From Thinopyrum elongatum (taxonomy: Eukaryota > Streptophyta > Magnoliopsida > Poales > Poaceae), in NCBI GenBank assembly GCA_011799875.1, contig CM022301.1, forward strand, positions 213,301,888 through 213,365,887: a DNA stretch of 64,000 nucleotides. The letters run 5' to 3'. A program made the position numbers and the translations under genes. The notes below the pieces were generated by a model. That model made no database searches. It was given only the letters and a program-made list of their open reading frames with translations, and was not told where the DNA came from. This document shows positions 1 through 12,015 of this stretch, one piece after another; position 1 is the first letter of the stretch; each line of letters opens with the position of its first letter.

Positions 1-3000
1 CACCAGATATCATCAGCAGCTCTGGATCAATAGGATGTTGCCTCGGGTTATAGTCCTCCCCTTTCCTCGCCTTCGCCTCCTCGTTGTACCTCACGAGCTT
101 GTGGTGGGAGGAGATGTTGGTGAACTTTTCTAGATGAGCGAGGTCAGACTCAGAGAATGCCTTGGCCTTCTTGTACGAGGTAGTATGGGCCATGGCATAG
201 AGGTCGTACACCTCTGGCACCTCCGTGTTATTGTGTCGCACCTAAAAGAGAGGAACAAAGTATTAGTAAAGGGCTCAAGCTAGCATGAAGAATGAATTGC
301 ATGAATCATGAAGCAAACCACATACCCAGTTCCGCCTGAACTGATATAAGTTGGTGCTGCCTTGATGGTGTGGCACACCAACCATTTGGGCACGCCGGTC
401 CTTGGCATTGTCATGGACGGCTCGCCAGTGGTCTGTGCACCACTCATCCACCAACGCCTCCCAACAATTCATCTTATCCGCACACCATATCGGGGGCACC
501 TAAGTTAGTAAAGAGAAATTTGAGCGCTACGCCTACGAATCAAATCAAGGAAACTAAGTACAAGGCCTTAAGAATAGGTAATTACCGTCATGTATTGATG
601 CTTCTTCAGAGACTTTCCGCGGCACGACGGCTTGTCCTTATTAATACCACGCGTGGCGTAGTAGTCTTGAACAGCCTGCGGTCGAGCCTCATGCCATAAG
701 TTTTGTAATAGGCGCTTGCACTCAGTATCAATAACCTTTGCCGCATCCTCCTCATATCCCTCCTCACACCTGTAGAAGGTCTGCAATCAAACGATACAAC
801 ACTGATTACTAGCTATTGTTAGTTTGTAATTGTGTAAAGGAGAAATTACCCAAAAGCTTCTGATCACCATCTTGGCCCTCGTGTGGCACAAGACACCGTC
901 GATCATCTCCTCCGGTGGGGCCTGGGCAGCCAAGTAGTGCTCCCAGCTCAATCCTAGCCATGGAAGCTGACCCTCACCGGGCAACGTGACAAACCCCGGG
1001 AAATTTTGCCGGCAAAGCACACCAAGGACGGTGTTGGGACTGCGGACCTCACTAGCGTGTACCGAACCCCTGCAGTATGACAAGGCCAACGGATTAGATA
1101 TTTGAAGAAACGTGAAGGCAAAACATACAAAAAGAGTAAATGCAGTTACTTCTTCCCATCAGGCCTAATCACCGGCCTCTACTCGCGGGTCGTCGGCAGG
1201 GGTGGGAGCCGTGTACCACCACGCTGGTACATAGTGATGTCAGCAGCCACCTCGCCCTCACTATCAGTAAACTGATCTCCGCCACCATCAGCATGGCCAC
1301 TCGGCCCCTCAGGTGGATCCGGCCAAGTACCCCATCCAGACGTCTCCTGGGACATAGCCTCGTGGGCCGAAGTCTCGTGGGCCGAAGCCTCTGGGACTGG
1401 AGTCTCATGGGCCGAAGCCTCTGGGACCGGAGTCTCGTGGGCCGAAGGCCCGTCAACCCGAGGCTCATGGTCCGCAGTCCCCGTAGCCTCCACCTCAAAC
1501 GGGTCCACCCTAGCAGTCTTGTGCTTGGGTGAATGAGCTGGGGGTGGCGGCGAGGAAGGCGTAGGAGGTTGCCTACCTCTCCCGCGGCCACGTCCTAATC
1601 TACCTCCTCTCTTCTTCCCTCCCCGACCTCCTCTCCCAGTGGGCAATGGCGCTGATGAAGAAGCGCCCGCTGGTGTCCCCATTCTGTCTAACAACGCTCT
1701 CCAGAGATGTTGGGGTGGAATGGAAGTACCCCTCTGTAGCGACCCGACCTCAAAAGGTCAAGCCTCTGTGTATCTGTGCCATCCCTAGATCAGTATGCTG
1801 GCACACACAGTACATCAATGTATATATCAAAGTGCAATCCCATGTATAAATAACGTAAAATTGATATATACCTCGTAAGTCTCAGTGGAAACAAACAATC
1901 GGGTGTGGAGTCCCATCAAAGCCATCGGCAGGTTGAGTGTAGACCGTAACCCAACAACGAAACTCACTCATCATAGAAATAATCCTGCAACATGATACGT
2001 TGCAGCCGTGTAGGTCAGTACATTGAATGTACCGGCAAGATCTCAATAAGAGAAAACAGATGATAAACTATTCTATATGCAATATGGCTTTGTGGCTCTG
2101 TGTCTGAGTTTTGTTTGCATAAAAGCTGGTTTTATTTTTCCTACATCAAAGGAATATCAGGAGTCTATACTACGGTGTTTTTTTTTCTATCATGACATGG
2201 TTCCGCCAACCGATGTCTCATAGCCCAAATAAAAATCAGTTGCCCACAATTAAGTTATCAGTCCGGTGTTGAGAGTTCCGAGATAGATCCAAGTCCAGAG
2301 GCTCAAATTGTCCGTAACCGGGGACTCGGCTAATCGATTAGGTTTTAACCCTCTGCAGAGGTTTGTACACTTTACCCGCAAGATTCGATCCCTCTTTTTA
2401 CATTCTCGCACTTCAGGGTGTTTGAGAACAAGATGACCGAAACATGGTCTTCCGAAGAGTTCCCCTGACCACTGTCCGGTGCTCATCCAATCCTACCGTA
2501 GTTCTACATCTGCTAGCACCGTCCCAGCCAGAGTCACAACTAAGGTCAACCAAGCCAGAGCCCATAATGACTTGCGGTTGCACAGGTAAGCTTCCGGGCA
2601 TGAAGTATTGTTCCATCTCTTTGAGTCTGGGTGAAGCTTTCCGCAAGATGTCATGGCGCTTCTCCATGCATCCCGGGTCATCCACTGGTTGCTCCAGGGT
2701 GCCCATCTAAACCATCCTTCACCCAGTAGTGTGTATTGAATTCTTGTCTCGAGTCTTGAGGTCCTGAAGATGAAGTCCTTGCAGATGCCATCATGAAGTT
2801 GTCATCATTGACGTAGAGTCCTCCATTCTCACACCACTCCCGAGCACTCATACCAACCCCGTCTACTATAGCGTAGCATTAAAATAAATAACGTCCCGGG
2901 CTTGGTAACAGGGTGATGGGTTCCTACCTCATGCATACTACTCAACTACAAGGATTCAATATCACTACTGGAGGAATTATTGCAAAGATGAGACTAAATG

Positions 3001-4640
3001 CAATAAAAACATAGGTATGAAAAGCATGGTCAAAGTGAACTTGCCTGGTATGTTGATGAAGACATTAACGCTCTCGGAAACTTGATAAACTATTCGTCAC
3101 TCCGAGAAAATCTATATAGTCAAACATTGTATTCACATAAGCAAACATACTAGCAAGCAATTCTAACAATCACAATAAAAAATCAACAAATAAAATGCAA
3201 ATCACAAAGAACACAAAATAAAAACCAATGAAAACTACACAAGAAAACTACTAAAGAAAATTCTAAGACATAACCCAAAATAGCTTTGTCCTAAGTAAAA
3301 TTTAACAACAATGAAAATACTAACATAATAAATAAACAGAAAATAAAATATAAAACAACTAATTTTAACAGAAAGTATTTTTCATAAACTTTTACTAGCA
3401 AAAAGAAACACATAAAAAGCTTTTATAAAACTCTAACTATGACCTATACAAGTTTTCCTACAAAACTAACAAAAAATAAATTTTAAAATAAGAATAAAAT
3501 TGTCTACTGTTAAATAGCAGAAACAATACTAAATTTGTCAAAAGTGACAAAAATAATAATTTAAAACCATTAAATCTAAAGGAAATATCACTATTCCTAT
3601 AAACTATTAAAACAGTACTGTTTTGCTAAAAACCTAATTTAAAATAAACTAAAAATAAATCACTATATGCTACTGGATAGACAAAACAATAACAAAACCG
3701 TAGCAAAAAGAATCAATAAAAAATATTTTATAAAACTCAAAATATGGCCAAATTAGTGATTTGAACAAATTCATGCAAATTCAAATTTAAACTACTCAAA
3801 TTTGAAATCCAACTGTTCTAACAGAAACTTCAAGAAATTTTGAATCTAATGCAAAAAGAATCACTCAATTTGGATCTAAAACATAAAAGTTATAGCAATT
3901 CCAAAAACAGAACTAATTCTAAAAATAAAACAGACCTGAAAAAAACCTACGGATCGGGCAACGGTGACGTGGCTATTCCTGGTTCGCTGGAGGTGTGCAC
4001 TATGAAGACTAAACAATGAACGTTGGCAATCTAAGAGAACCAGATACGGTGCAGACATAATAGAAAAACCGGAGAGACCCGGTTCGATCTAAACCAAACG
4101 AACCGTAAAATAAACCGCACTAAAACCGATCTAGAAAAAAAAACCTAACTATTCAATCTAATCTAATCGGGGCCGTATAAAAAAGATCGGACGGCGGTGG
4201 TGGCTTACAGTGGAGGAAAGGCAACTCCGGCGAGGTGGTGACGGTGGTGGCGCTCGGGCTCGATGCGTCCGGCTGCTCCGGCGGTCCTCCGGCTGCGGTG
4301 GCTGCTCTAGGAGATGTGAACGTCGACGACGGTCACGCTGGTGGAGTCGGCGAGGATCGGGGACGGCGGAGTCTAGCAGGGCTACCTCGACGGCGGCGGT
4401 GGCATATGGTGTGGGGCGCGGGGATGGTGTTTTGGTGGGTGTTGGACTTGGCGCGAGCGTGAGGAGGTGTAGGCGAGCACGGCGGAGCAAGGCGTGGTGT
4501 CAGACGAAGGTGTGGTGGTCGGGGTGGAGCGGCAGGGTGACAACAGCGCGTCGGCGGTGCTCAGCTCCGGCGAGCAATCGAGGAGGCAGCGGGGTTTCTC
4601 GGTGCGGGGAAAGGAGGGGGACGCGTTGTGGGGGGAGGTG

Positions 4641-4648
4641 TATATATA
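4641..4648 (-). promoter_or_regulatory. TATA box inside solo LTR N
   Basis: TATATATA (minus strand CTATATATAC) at the upstream edge of the GC-rich block, about 1.0 kb from the LTR start at 5688. The position suits a retrotransposon U3 promoter reading leftward. LTR K has the same layout at 12591. Confidence 0.5.
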
Positions 4649-5654
4649 GGGGGGGTGCTTGGAGAAGGGGCAAGGGGATTCAAGATCCCGAGAAGATCGG
4701 GATTCCGACGGCGTTCGGGCGAGGCTCTGGCGTGGGGAGGAAGAAGATCGCGGGCGAGGGTGATCGGGCAGTGGGGCCCAGCGGTCAGCGGTACAAGGGC
4801 GAGCGAGAGGGGAGCGGGCGACCGAGCGGAAAGATTCGGGCGCGGGGGCGAGGTAGGTGGGCCAAAACGCTGGCTGGGCCGAGCGGTTAGCACTGGCCTG
4901 GCTGGCTGGATTTTTTTTGAAACGTTTCCCCCCTTTTTTTAAACAGGGAACGAAAAGAGAAAGACTAAAAATAAATAAATACTTTATATAGGCATATTAT
5001 ATATCAAAAAAATCAGAAAAAGAAATCCTAAAACATGAACATATTTTCAGAGGCAAATAAAATCCACAAAAATTCAAAAAAGTCAAACAGTGCTGCTGTT
5101 GAAATAAAACCCAATAAAAATCATTTTTTTAAATACCAAAATTATTTCAAAATTATTTTCTCCTAATTTTCCATTGAAGGGAATCATTTTACCCTTATTT
5201 CCATTTATTTATTTTTAGGAGAAAAGTAATTTGATTAAAAACCAAATAACTCCAAATTGAAAGTGGGTTTCAAAATACCTTCAAAGGGACTTTCAATTTG
5301 ATCCTTCTAAACTTCCAACTCATATTTCATATAATTTGAAGAAGTCATTTTATCTTCTCTCATGAAAATCATTGAGTTGCATAATGTTTGTGAATTTGAA
5401 ATATTTCCAAATGGAATTCAAATCTTTTCAAAACCCTTTTCATTTCTTTAAATGGAAGAAGTCATATTATCCTCACTCTAGGGTTTTTGTGATGAAATGA
5501 ATTTGAATTCATGAAGATCAAAATTCAATATGAAAGTTTGGGAAAGTCATATCATTCCCTCTCATTCAACTTTCAAAAGTTTCAATTTTTACTCAATTTC
5601 ACACAATCAATCACTCAACAATCAAACAAACAATCATAAATATTTATTTAATAT

Positions 5655-5685
5655 AACATTCCAAAATTTAGAATTTTGGGATGTT
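5655..5685. repeat. Terminal palindrome of LTR N
   Basis: Two 14 bp arms (5655-5668 and 5672-5685) around a 3 nt loop TAG, with one mismatch that is a G-T pair in RNA. It lies 3 bp inside the LTR terminus. Confidence 0.8.
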
Positions 5686-5859
5686 ACACCCTCCTGCGGG
5701 CCACCGACAAAGAAGTACCAGCGGAGCGCTCTGGACCCGCGCCACCATCTTTCAACACCTGCCATGACAAAGAGTAAACGAAATTAGTACAACATAAAAA
5801 AATTGAATACCTGACATGAATAATAATATGTATATAATTTAAGTTGGGATGCATACAAA

Positions 5860-8800
5860 CTAATAGTAGTCTGAATCGTCTATATATGCTTCGGGATCAA
5901 TAAATGCATCATCATCATCACTATCACGCGTGTCGTCATGAATGACGTGCTCATCGGGTTGAGCGGCATCAACATGTGGAAGGCCTTTCTGTAATCGGTC
6001 AAGCATTGACAGGTCATCCGTAGCAGTAACCTCTTCTTATTCCGGCTCTTCTTGTTTCGGCTCAGGGGTGAAGTCATATTCACTGTCGCTGTCTACTTCC
6101 ATGTTCTGGGGTGAAGTAGAGTGGTTCTTGAAACATTTTTTGGAAAGACATGTTTCTTGGAAAAATTCTCCTTCATATGTGTCTGGGTTAATGTGAGGTT
6201 CATAATCCTCTTCATTCGGGGGAGGTGGTCTAACACGTGTCGGCACTTCATAAACGACATCCCAACCATTCAGATTTGTATTAGTTTGGCAAGCCCATGG
6301 TAGATAGAAAACTTGGGTCGCCTGTTGAGCCGTAATATAGACATCGGGAACATCTAAATGGGTGCTTTGTTTGATTTCGACTAGCCCTATATGTTCATGA
6401 GTCCTTCTAGTCTCCTTCGCCTGCAACCAATAACATTTTAAGACTACGACGTTCGGTGGGTTTTCACCATAGAATATAAGTTCATAAATTGCTTCAACTC
6501 TTCCATAATACTCGGTACCTCCTCCGCCGATAGCAGAGACACCACAATTTATAGATTTTCGGTCGGCCATAGATAGCTCTTTGCCAAAGGTACGAAAGTG
6601 ATACCCGTTGATGTCGTATTTCTCAAATGAACGGACCTTATAGTCAAAACCATTAGCAGCTTGTCTCAATTCGGCGTCCATAAACTCTGAATTAGCCTAC
6701 AAAAGTTTAATACGAAAGGATTGTTGCATTAGCCGCAAATTAGACCAAGAAATGAAATGGTCTATTAATGGTAATTACCATTTGTTTGATCCAAGAGATG
6801 AAACCGGGATAGCCGCCTCCATGCTTTGCCAGAAGCTCATACTCTTCGATGGAATCCTTTTGGATCACCGTTCCATCCGAGAATTTGGCGACGTATCGAC
6901 TATATCAAATATCCAGGAATAAGAGCAGTTCAAAGGAATTCGAAGTTGCGAAACAATGTACCAAGAACTTACTCGATGTACGGCCGCACTTCTGTTAGAT
7001 TGTTGAACATATACAACGTAATGGTCCGCCATTCTTCGACATCCAACACTATTGGTTTCGAAGCACCGGCTGGTGCGAGCTTCCCTTTGAATAGGCTAAG
7101 GTTGGATCCACCTTTTTTAGGGTTGCAAGCATTGTACCGAGGCTTCGGATTATGCAAATGATGATTTTTGGCTTCGTAGTGTGCTGTCATGAAGTTTGCT
7201 GCCTCCTCAGTAATGAATGCCTCGGCCATCGATGCTTCAATTCTACGTTTATTTTTTACATTTTGCTCGAAGCGTCTTCTGCATCCTCTCAGTTGCATAG
7301 CACCAATGATTTTGCACGCCCCCCCCATTCTTGCCTCGGTCAGGAGATGTAAAATCAAATGATGCATTGGATTAAAGAAGCCCAGTGGAAAGATCTTCTC
7401 TAACTTGCAGAGCAACTCCGACGCCAACTTTTCCATGTCATCTATCACGGCAGGCGATAGTTCTTTCGCACAAAGAACATGGAAGAAATAGCTCATCTCT
7501 GCCAGTACTAGCCATTCATCCTTAGGGATAAAGCCACGCAACATCACCGACATTACCCGCTCTAGCCATATGTGCCAATCATGACTCTTGAGACCATTTT
7601 TCTTTCAATTTTTCAAGACCCACTCCCCTCTTTAGATTCATTCCATACCCATCGGGGAACATCAACTGCATTTTCACCCATAAGATAATTTCCCTCATAG
7701 CTTTTTTTTGAGAAAATTTCCCTCATAGCTGGCCGTCCAAGATTGAACCAGGACTTTGGCTTCGTCCAGTTCTGCTTTCCTTTCGGTTGTCGCATGTTTT
7801 GTAATGGTCTATCACATAGAGTCTGCTGATCGACTCTAGCCTTAGTATTATCCTTTGACTTCCCATCTATGCCGAACAATGTACCAAAAAGGGCCTCGCC
7901 GATATTCTTTTCAGTGTGCATCACGTCGATGTTGTGTGGAAGAAGGAGGTCTTTGAAGTAAGGCAGATCCCACAAGCATGTCTTGTGAGTCCAGGCGTGT
8001 TCCGAATTATACCCCTTGAAATACCCTAGATGCTCTAGATCAGGCTCGAGAGCGTTTAACTGATCCATGATCTGTTGGCCAGTCAACGCAGGTGGTGCAG
8101 AGTTTTTGACAACTCTTCCTTTGGTGAAGTTCTTCTTGTCTTTTCTGAACTTATGGCGAGGATCCAGGAACTGTCTATGCAAGTCGAAGCAAGAATACGT
8201 GTGACCCGCCTGCAGCCAATGAAACTAAAGAGCTGCCTTGCATGTGGGGCAGGGGAACCTTCCATGCGTACACCAGCCAACGAATAGCGCATACGCCGGC
8301 AAGTCATGCATCGAGTACATGTACCAGACATGCATTATGAAGTTTTGTTTGCTAGCGGCGTCGTATGTCTTGAATCCATTATCCCAAGCTTCTTGCAATT
8401 CATCCTTAAGCGGTTGCATGTACACATTCATATTCTTCCCCGGATAGTTGGGCCCTGGAATTATCAACGTCGGGAAAATGTTCTTTCTTTGCATAATCTG
8501 TTCGGGGGGAGATTGAGTGGAATGACAAATACAGGCCAACAACTGTATTGGGTTGCCATCATACCAAACGGATTGAACCCATCCGTGCCGATGTAGACTC
8601 GGGGATGCCTTGGATCTGCCGCTTTTTGCTCATGTAATGCATCGAAGTGCTTCCACACAGAACCATCTGATGTGTGTACCAACATCTGATTCCCATATGC
8701 ATCTAGTTCGGTTCTTTTGCCCATTTTGTGCCATGTCATCTGTCTGGCCATCTCTTCGACCATGAAAAGACGTTGGTCTTGGTACGATTGGCAGATACCG

Positions 8801-9550
8801 AAGAACATTAATGGGGATTTTGGGCTGCCTCTTCTCACACATACCGTTGTCTACCACAACATACCTGGAAGAGTTGCAAATGGGACAATAGTTCAAGTCC
8901 GCATACTAAAGCCTAAATAAGGCACATCCTTTCTCACAGGCATCTATCTTCTCATAGGGCATCTTAAGTGCATGGAGGATTTTGTCCGACTGGTACAGGT
9001 TTGCAGGCATTACATAGCCTTCGGGTAGAAAGCGTCCAAATACTGTCATCATCGCGTCGTAGCATTCTCTACCCAAGTTGAATTGAGCCTTCAGAGCCAT
9101 TACTTGTGCGATGGCATTCAGCTGACAAAGCTCAGTGTGCTCGTGGAGAGGACATTTTGAAGACTCCAACATTTCATTGAAGGCCTTTGCAGATTCCTCC
9201 ATCTCATCGTCTGAATCCCGAGCATCATCAAAGTCTTGCACCATGTCTTCGATCTCGGTACCATGCTCGTTGGTGCGACGACGAACCACCTCAACTCTGG
9301 TACGTTGGGCAAACTCTCCATGAAATATCCACACCGTATAATCGAGCGTAAAACCCCACTTATGCAAGTGTTTACCCATTTCATCCTCTTTCCTCTGAGA
9401 AAAGTTGTCGCACCTAACACAGGGGCACCAGGTTTTTCTCTGGCCATTTGCAAATGCGGCTTTCACAAACCCCTTGGTTTTCGTTAACCATTCATTGGTC
9501 ATGTCTTCCTGACTAGTGTGACCGGTGTACATCCACGCACGATCACACAT
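5860..9550 (-). pseudogene. TNP2-type CACTA transposase, degenerate
   Basis: Segments in order from 9550 leftward: transposase-associated N-terminal domain (MCDRAWMY start, WCPCVRCDN zinc-like motif; 8906-9550); TNP2 catalytic region (CPICNSSRY, TWHKMGKR, DGFNPFGM, CWPVFVIPLNLPP, HDLPAYALFVGWC, NIDVMHTEKN; about 7600-8905); DUF4218-like segment (6969-7553); an intron; DUF4216-like segment (6037-6681) and an acidic tail ending at the TAG at 5862-5860. TNP2 proteins cut and join CACTA ends. Damage: a TAG after CALFRL near 8906, a frameshift near 8505, a stop near 8225, a 28 bp frameshifting insertion at 7703-7730 and a TAA near 6036. It cannot make a full protein. Confidence 0.88.
7687..7730 (-). 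repeat. 28 bp micro-insertion with 16 bp direct repeat in TNP2
   Basis: A 16 bp sequence (7687-7702) is repeated at 7715-7730 around a 12 bp spacer that reads TTCTCAAAAAAA on the minus strand. Net gain is 28 bp, a frameshift. After removing one repeat and the spacer, the reading frame continues into a PDGYGMNLKRG segment characteristic of TNP2. A target duplication plus oligo-A tail suggests an extremely short target-primed (LINE-machinery) insertion; break-repair filler is the alternative. Confidence 0.75.
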
Positions 9551-9681
9551 CTTGCCTAGCTACTAAACACACAAGAAATATATATAATTCAGCATATATA
9601 TTCATCAGTTAATCAGGTTTGTCAATTTTATTACGTCCATGCAACCTACATGCTAATAGGTAAAGATAGGTCCTAATCCCA

Positions 9682-9895
9682 CCCGAGTATGTGTAGATTG
9701 GGTTCGTTTTCCCATGCTCTGCTCCGGATCCGACACAGAATTTCGGCAGCACCTCCCAGCTATTCTCCTGATACACGTCTCAGCATTAAACAGAGAGGAT
9801 GTGTACCCGGAGAACAACAGGGAGGCACTGACGAAATTCTGCATCGGATCCGGAGCAGAGCATGGGAAAACGAACCCAATCTACACATACTCGGG
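9682..9895. repeat. Large hairpin in the CACTA1 5' region
   Basis: Arms 9682-9745 and 9832-9895 are inverted copies, 62 of 64 positions identical. The inner 43 bp of each side (9746-9788, 9789-9831) also pair, at about 75 percent. It lies about 130 bp upstream of the TNP2 start. Hairpins containing the GAAATTTCGGCAGCACCTC type of sequence recur in grass CACTA elements (general recollection, not checked). Confidence 0.9.
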
Positions 9896-9918
9896 CTGTC
9901 CATGGATAACGTAGACAA

Positions 9919-9982
9919 TTCGAAAGGATGGCAGTTATAAATATGCAAAGACATGCATATTTATAGATGCCGCCCTTTCGAA
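9919..9982. repeat. Second inverted repeat in the CACTA1 5' region
   Basis: Arms 9919-9946 (TTCGAAAGG...TATGCA) and 9954-9982 (TGCATATTTATAG...TTTCGAA), imperfect, around a 7 nt loop, only 23 bp from the larger hairpin. Confidence 0.75.
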
Positions 9983-10928
9983 CGGGAGACGCCTAGGTTA
10001 CAAGACTTGACATGAAAGTAAAATCTAGTGGCATCGGCACGATGACTGGAACAGAGCAAATAGGGAAGGGGGAGGAGATGACAGTCGAGCTCACCCCTAG
10101 ACCATAGAGGCGATAGTCGAACGACGACGACAACGGCAACGGGACCGACGGTGCTCCTGGAGGTGAAGAGAAGATCCCTGCGCATGAAAAGCACCAGCAC
10201 GACAAACATAAACTCCTGGAGGTGACATTCCCCTCTATGCTGCACTTGTTCTCCAGCCAACAAAGGAGTTCACTTTAAGAAATGCAGGATTTTCTCTTTT
10301 TTGTGTAGCTCTCACCACATTGTATTTTATTGTCAGATTTTATACAGATGTTGAATACATCCATATGAATATGTAGAATTCTTTTTAGAATTTTTTGAAA
10401 CTCTAAAATGTCATTATCTAATTTTTCAAAACATAATAATTATTATATTTTTCTTTCATAGAAAGCATCATCGCTCTGGTTAAATCGATTATCCATATCT
10501 TCCGCGAGAACAAAATCAATCATCAATATTACATTAAAAGGGGGAAATTATGATGGGGAAACTCATTGCCTCGGGTTATAGGTGGACAATATGACTACCA
10601 TATGTGATATTGGGTCGGTGGTGAAATGGCAACATATATGGATCGCTACGAGCATGCGAGGATTTATTTCTCTGGTTATAGGTTGTAACTTATAATGGTG
10701 AAATGACAAAGCTTTTTTTCTGTCAAACACACGGGCATTATCCTAGTACAAATTTAAAGGAGGAGGGCTCACCTTGTATCGAGGAGGACGCCGCGGTGGT
10801 GGAGGAAGGCCAGTGGAGGAGGGCCGAAGCAGGGCAGGTCGGGGACGGCGCGGGGAGGACGCCGCGGTGGTGGAGGAGGGCCGCGGGGAGGGGGCGGCGC
10901 CGCGGCCTGGCTCCGAGGTGGGGCATCG
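9983..10928 (-). other. CACTA1 5' flank, including a GC-rich open stretch
   Basis: No recognisable gene. 10260-10700 is AT-rich and featureless. 10760-10925 is very GC-rich and open on the minus strand (Pro/Ser/Ala/Arg-rich, about 60 residues from near 10926), followed by GGTGAGC, a good 5' splice donor. It could be a leader exon of the transposon genes or chance; there is no homology to judge by. Confidence 0.3.
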
Positions 10929-11167
10929 TGTAACACCCTGGATTTTGCCCATTTTCGTTTTCTTTCGATTTTGGTCTGGTTTTGCTTTTCTGTGGCTTGG
11001 TGGTCTTGAAACCTAGAGAGATCGCCTTTGATTCCTCTCCCCAGTGGCTTGCCAACCTCAAAATCATCTCAAGACCTTTCCATTTCCGTCTTGGACCAAT
11101 CCCAATATTCTTTTTCTTGGGAATATTCCTTTTTCTATTAGAGGAATAACCCTGTCTGCCCTGGGTT

Positions 11168-12015
11168 GTGAAGCAACACACACTTCCATCATTCCAAAGA
11201 TTCCCAAATAATTCTCATAAATTGTTTGGATCATATCTTCCTCAGATATGCCAAAATCTTTCCTTCCATGTTTAAAAATATTTCACCAATATTCCTTTTC
11301 TGATTCTGCCCCAGCCGGCAGTTTGAGAAGCAAGTACCCTTTATATTTGCTTGCTTGCTCTCAAACTTTTTGTGCACTCTTTGCTATCCATATCATTGCC
11401 ACATGCCAAATTTCAACTTCATTTGTCTAGTGAATATTCCTGAGCAATTTTTCAAAGTTTCTGTTCAAACAGAGGCCTTGTGAAGGAAGTGCAAGCTAGG
11501 TATATCCAAATGAGTTGAAATTTTGCAAGCATCTTCATATGCTCAAATTAACACTATCCAAAAAATTTGAGCATCATACCATCATCTATATGATCACAAC
11601 ATCAAATCTTTGCTACTGGTCATTTTTTCCTGTTGTGAAGCAACTATATTTTATATTGCTTCATAATTGCTGAAAATTTACCAGAGCATTCCCCTACCCA
11701 TATAACACCTCTCCAACAAATTTGGGCTCATTTCATCTAGCCATTTATCCTCAGTTATTTTTCTAAAATTCTGTCCTGTGGGATGCTGTGTGAAGGAAGT
11801 ACCATTTTGGTTCATCAAAATGGTATGAAATTTATATAGTGTCTTCATATGCCTATATAACTCATCTCCTCCAAGTTTCAGCTCAATCCAAGCTAGTATA
11901 TGAGTGCCACTTCAAGATTTGCAATTCTAGACAGTGGGGTCATTTGAACAGCAAGTGCTATCTAAACTCCTCCATTTGAACTGAAACTTGGCCATCATGA
12001 TCATCTTAGTGTATG
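11168..12015 (+). repeat. Degenerate tandem array, unit about 155 bp, in LTR K
   Basis: The motif GTGAAG(C/G)AA or a close variant recurs at 11168, 11335, 11480, 11635, 11790 and 11946 (spacings 167, 145, 155, 155, 156). Each is followed by a TGAAATTT/TGAAAATTT block and a CATATG(C)-type block. Units are strongly diverged, so the array is old. Confidence 0.6.

Larger units (their letters stand above)
1735..5688 (-). mobile_element. Solo LTR N (long TGTAACA-type Gypsy LTR)
   Basis: A 3954 bp block with TG...CA ends, flanked by a perfect 5 bp target duplication CCCTC (1730-1734 and 5689-5693). Read on the minus strand it starts TGTAACATCCC, like the starts of LTRs K, J and F, and ends ...CGCTACA. 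There is no internal domain, so it is a solo LTR, the usual product of recombination between two LTRs. The outer parts are AT-rich (2880-4150 and 4930-5690). The middle (4200-4900) is GC-rich with a minus-strand TATA box. Long GC-rich open frames here (such as 4210-4890 plus) are not accepted as genes. Confidence 0.93.
1..5758 (-). pseudogene. CACTA second gene, Ptta/En-Spm-type protein, interrupted by a solo LTR
   Basis: A multi-exon minus-strand gene. Exons inferred from GT/AG borders and frame: 5758-5694 continuing across the LTR to 1734-1150, then 1069-850, 780-586, 499-326 and 241 to the window edge. The N-terminal exon is Gly/Arg/Pro-rich, followed by an acidic Ser/His-rich stretch with repeated SAHET units. 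The later exons match the Ptta/En-Spm plant transposase family (W-LV--W pattern, RR, GS, then an AHTTSYKKAK segment). These proteins usually accompany TNP2 in CACTA elements and are thought to bind transposon ends. Damage: in-frame TAG at 1181-1179 and the 4 kb LTR insertion. With one CCCTC copy retained, the frame reads through the insertion site. The 3' end is outside the window. Confidence 0.75.

Noticed and set aside
1140..1591. Plus and minus alternative frames over the SAHET repeat region
   Set aside because: Shadows of the minus-strand Ptta-type exon, which has splice and frame support.
4210..4890. 226-codon plus-strand frame in solo LTR N
   Set aside because: Opposite to the LTR's own orientation, Gly/Arg-rich low complexity; a by-product of GC content.
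10743..10952. Host gene first exon before LTR K (minus strand, with splice donor)
   Set aside because: Only about 60 low-complexity residues and a GGTGAG; no downstream exon could be identified. Kept only as a weak note.
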